DNA from: Vespa crabro | Lineage: Eukaryota; Arthropoda; Insecta; Hymenoptera; Vespidae | NCBI RefSeq assembly: GCF_910589235.1 | Contig: NC_060955.1 | Coordinates: 15,824,838 to 15,888,837 of the forward strand | DNA length: 64,000 nucleotides | Direction of reading: 5' to 3' | In this document: positions 63,136 through 64,000 of the stretch, piece by piece | Position numbering within the stretch: position 1 is the stretch's first letter | How the letters are laid out: each line of letters begins with the position of its first letter | Translations under genes and position numbers: made by a program | Notes under the pieces: generated by a model | Told to the model about the DNA's origin: nothing | The model's database searches: none | Seen by the model: only the letters and a program-made list of their open reading frames with translations

Positions 63136-64000
63136 TTAAGCGGTAAAGTTCACCGGCATCAAGAGAGTAAATTTAGCTTGATCGACCGGCACTTCCTCAG
63201 ATGCACACGGACTGATGCTATCCAAGAGATTTTGTATAGCACTCTGATTTCCAGGATGCTTTCTTTTGGTGTGTTCGCGTCTGTGCTTCAATTCCTTGAA
63301 CGTCTTTCCGCACTGCTCGCATACGTAAGGCCTCGCTGCTTCGTGGGAACGTACGTGTCCCTCGTAATGACTCTTTCTCACAAATTTCTTGCCGCACTGG
63401 GCACAATCAAACTGATAACGACCTTCGTGTGCGGCTACGTGGGAGCTCAATGTCCATTTTGTTTTGAAAGTCTTCGAACAGTAGTCGCACCTAATTTTTG
63501 TCGCGACTTTGCCACTAGCAACATCGACTGTTTTTTCGGAAGACGATGTTCTTCGTGGATTTTTATGCAGTAGAAGCATCTCTTCGAGAAGGAAATCATC
63601 CTCCTTTTCATTTTGTGGCATCGACTGGGCCGACTGAGTGTGCAAGATAGCACCCGCGTGTTGCTTCATATGTTCCTGCATATCGGCTTCATTCTGAAGT
63701 TGTAACCCGCATAGAGTGCATACGTTCTTCGCCATTGTCTGAAATTTCGATATTATATATTTGAAGATCAAGGATTGATATTAGTTTTATACAATGTTAA
63801 AAGTAATTTTATTATCTGTGATTACCTTGACAATGATTACCTTGTCATGCATAGCGAGATGAGCCTTAAATTTGCCTTCCTCTAAGTATCTTTTCTTGCA
63901 ACGAGGACATGTGTACGTTTTAACGTTAGTTTCTGTATCTCTAGGAATTTCTGTCTTAAAGGACTCGTTCGTCCTCAAAGCAGAATCGTTTACGAGATTC
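63136..64000 (-). CDS. C2H2 zinc-finger protein, C-terminal part (cut by right window edge)
   Basis: Putative nuclear DNA-binding protein. Two exons are visible: 64000-63841 (or -63826) and 63738-63136, the first still open at the window edge. Five C2H2 fingers can be read: one in the upstream exon (CPRC with H-5-H spacing region KAHLAMH) and four in the last exon, beginning CTLC, CDYC, CAQC and CEQC. The last three are close together, with an HEGRYQFDCAQC linker and a shorter HEAARPYVCEQC linker. The C-terminus is SISPCASEEVPVDQ followed by a hydrophobic end. The donor of the upstream exon is duplicated 15 bp apart, allowing two in-frame isoforms. The N-terminal domain that would define the subfamily is outside the window, so no symbol is given. 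Confidence 0.85.

Noticed and set aside
63133..63573. 146-aa plus-strand frame opposite the zinc-finger exon
   Set aside because: Shadow of the C2H2 exon, whose finger spacing is unmistakable on the minus strand.
1..64000. tRNA, rRNA, CRISPR or bacterial-type systems
   Set aside because: I saw no tRNA T-loop/acceptor pairing, no rRNA-like sequence and no regularly spaced direct repeats; the DNA is clearly animal nuclear sequence.

Overview
The window is animal nuclear DNA. Genes are split by short AT-rich introns with GT-AG borders, and the encoded proteins are metazoan. A single-exon atonal gene, an insect-style gene set, a piggyBac remnant and a strong contrast between CpG-poor housekeeping genes and CpG-rich developmental DNA suggest an insect, most likely a hymenopteran (bee, wasp or ant). 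The species call is an inference. There are no prokaryotic systems here. I built the gene models by hand from splice sites and checked each one for continuous reading phase across its exons.

Layout: (1) 1-7.6 kb: the N-terminal three quarters of insulin-degrading enzyme (minus strand, running off the left edge) sits head to head with SMU1 (plus strand). (2) 7.6-36.2 kb: a 28 kb gene-poor, CpG-rich, microsatellite-rich domain whose only recognisable gene is atonal (plus, 30084-30887). It holds several GC-richer non-coding islands, repeated E-box 9-mers and a duplicated 33-39 bp element, which fits a regulatory landscape around a proneural gene. (3) 36.3-46.1 kb: one large minus-strand gene of 15 coding exons and 1860 codons that I do not recognise. 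It is Ser/charge rich, carries four copies of an EF..KL.EW-type motif and two copies of an SKW..V..AF motif, contains a 300-aa gene nested on the opposite strand in one intron, and has an internally deleted piggyBac element in another. (4) 48.6-64 kb: a compact housekeeping cluster: asparaginyl-tRNA synthetase (plus), CCZ1 (plus), NOP2 (minus, tail to tail with CCZ1), mRpL39 (plus, divergent from NOP2), an F-box protein (minus, tail to tail with mRpL39) and a C2H2 zinc-finger gene (minus, running off the right edge).

The housekeeping genes cover proteolysis, pre-mRNA splicing, cytosolic translation, Rab7 activation, rRNA methylation and mitochondrial translation. They share no pathway and their adjacency looks incidental. 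The observations most worth following are the large repeat-motif gene with its nested antisense gene, the deleted piggyBac with intact ends, the GC-AG intron in IDE, the tandem 15-nt-spaced donors in the zinc-finger gene, and the possible autoregulatory E-box array around atonal.
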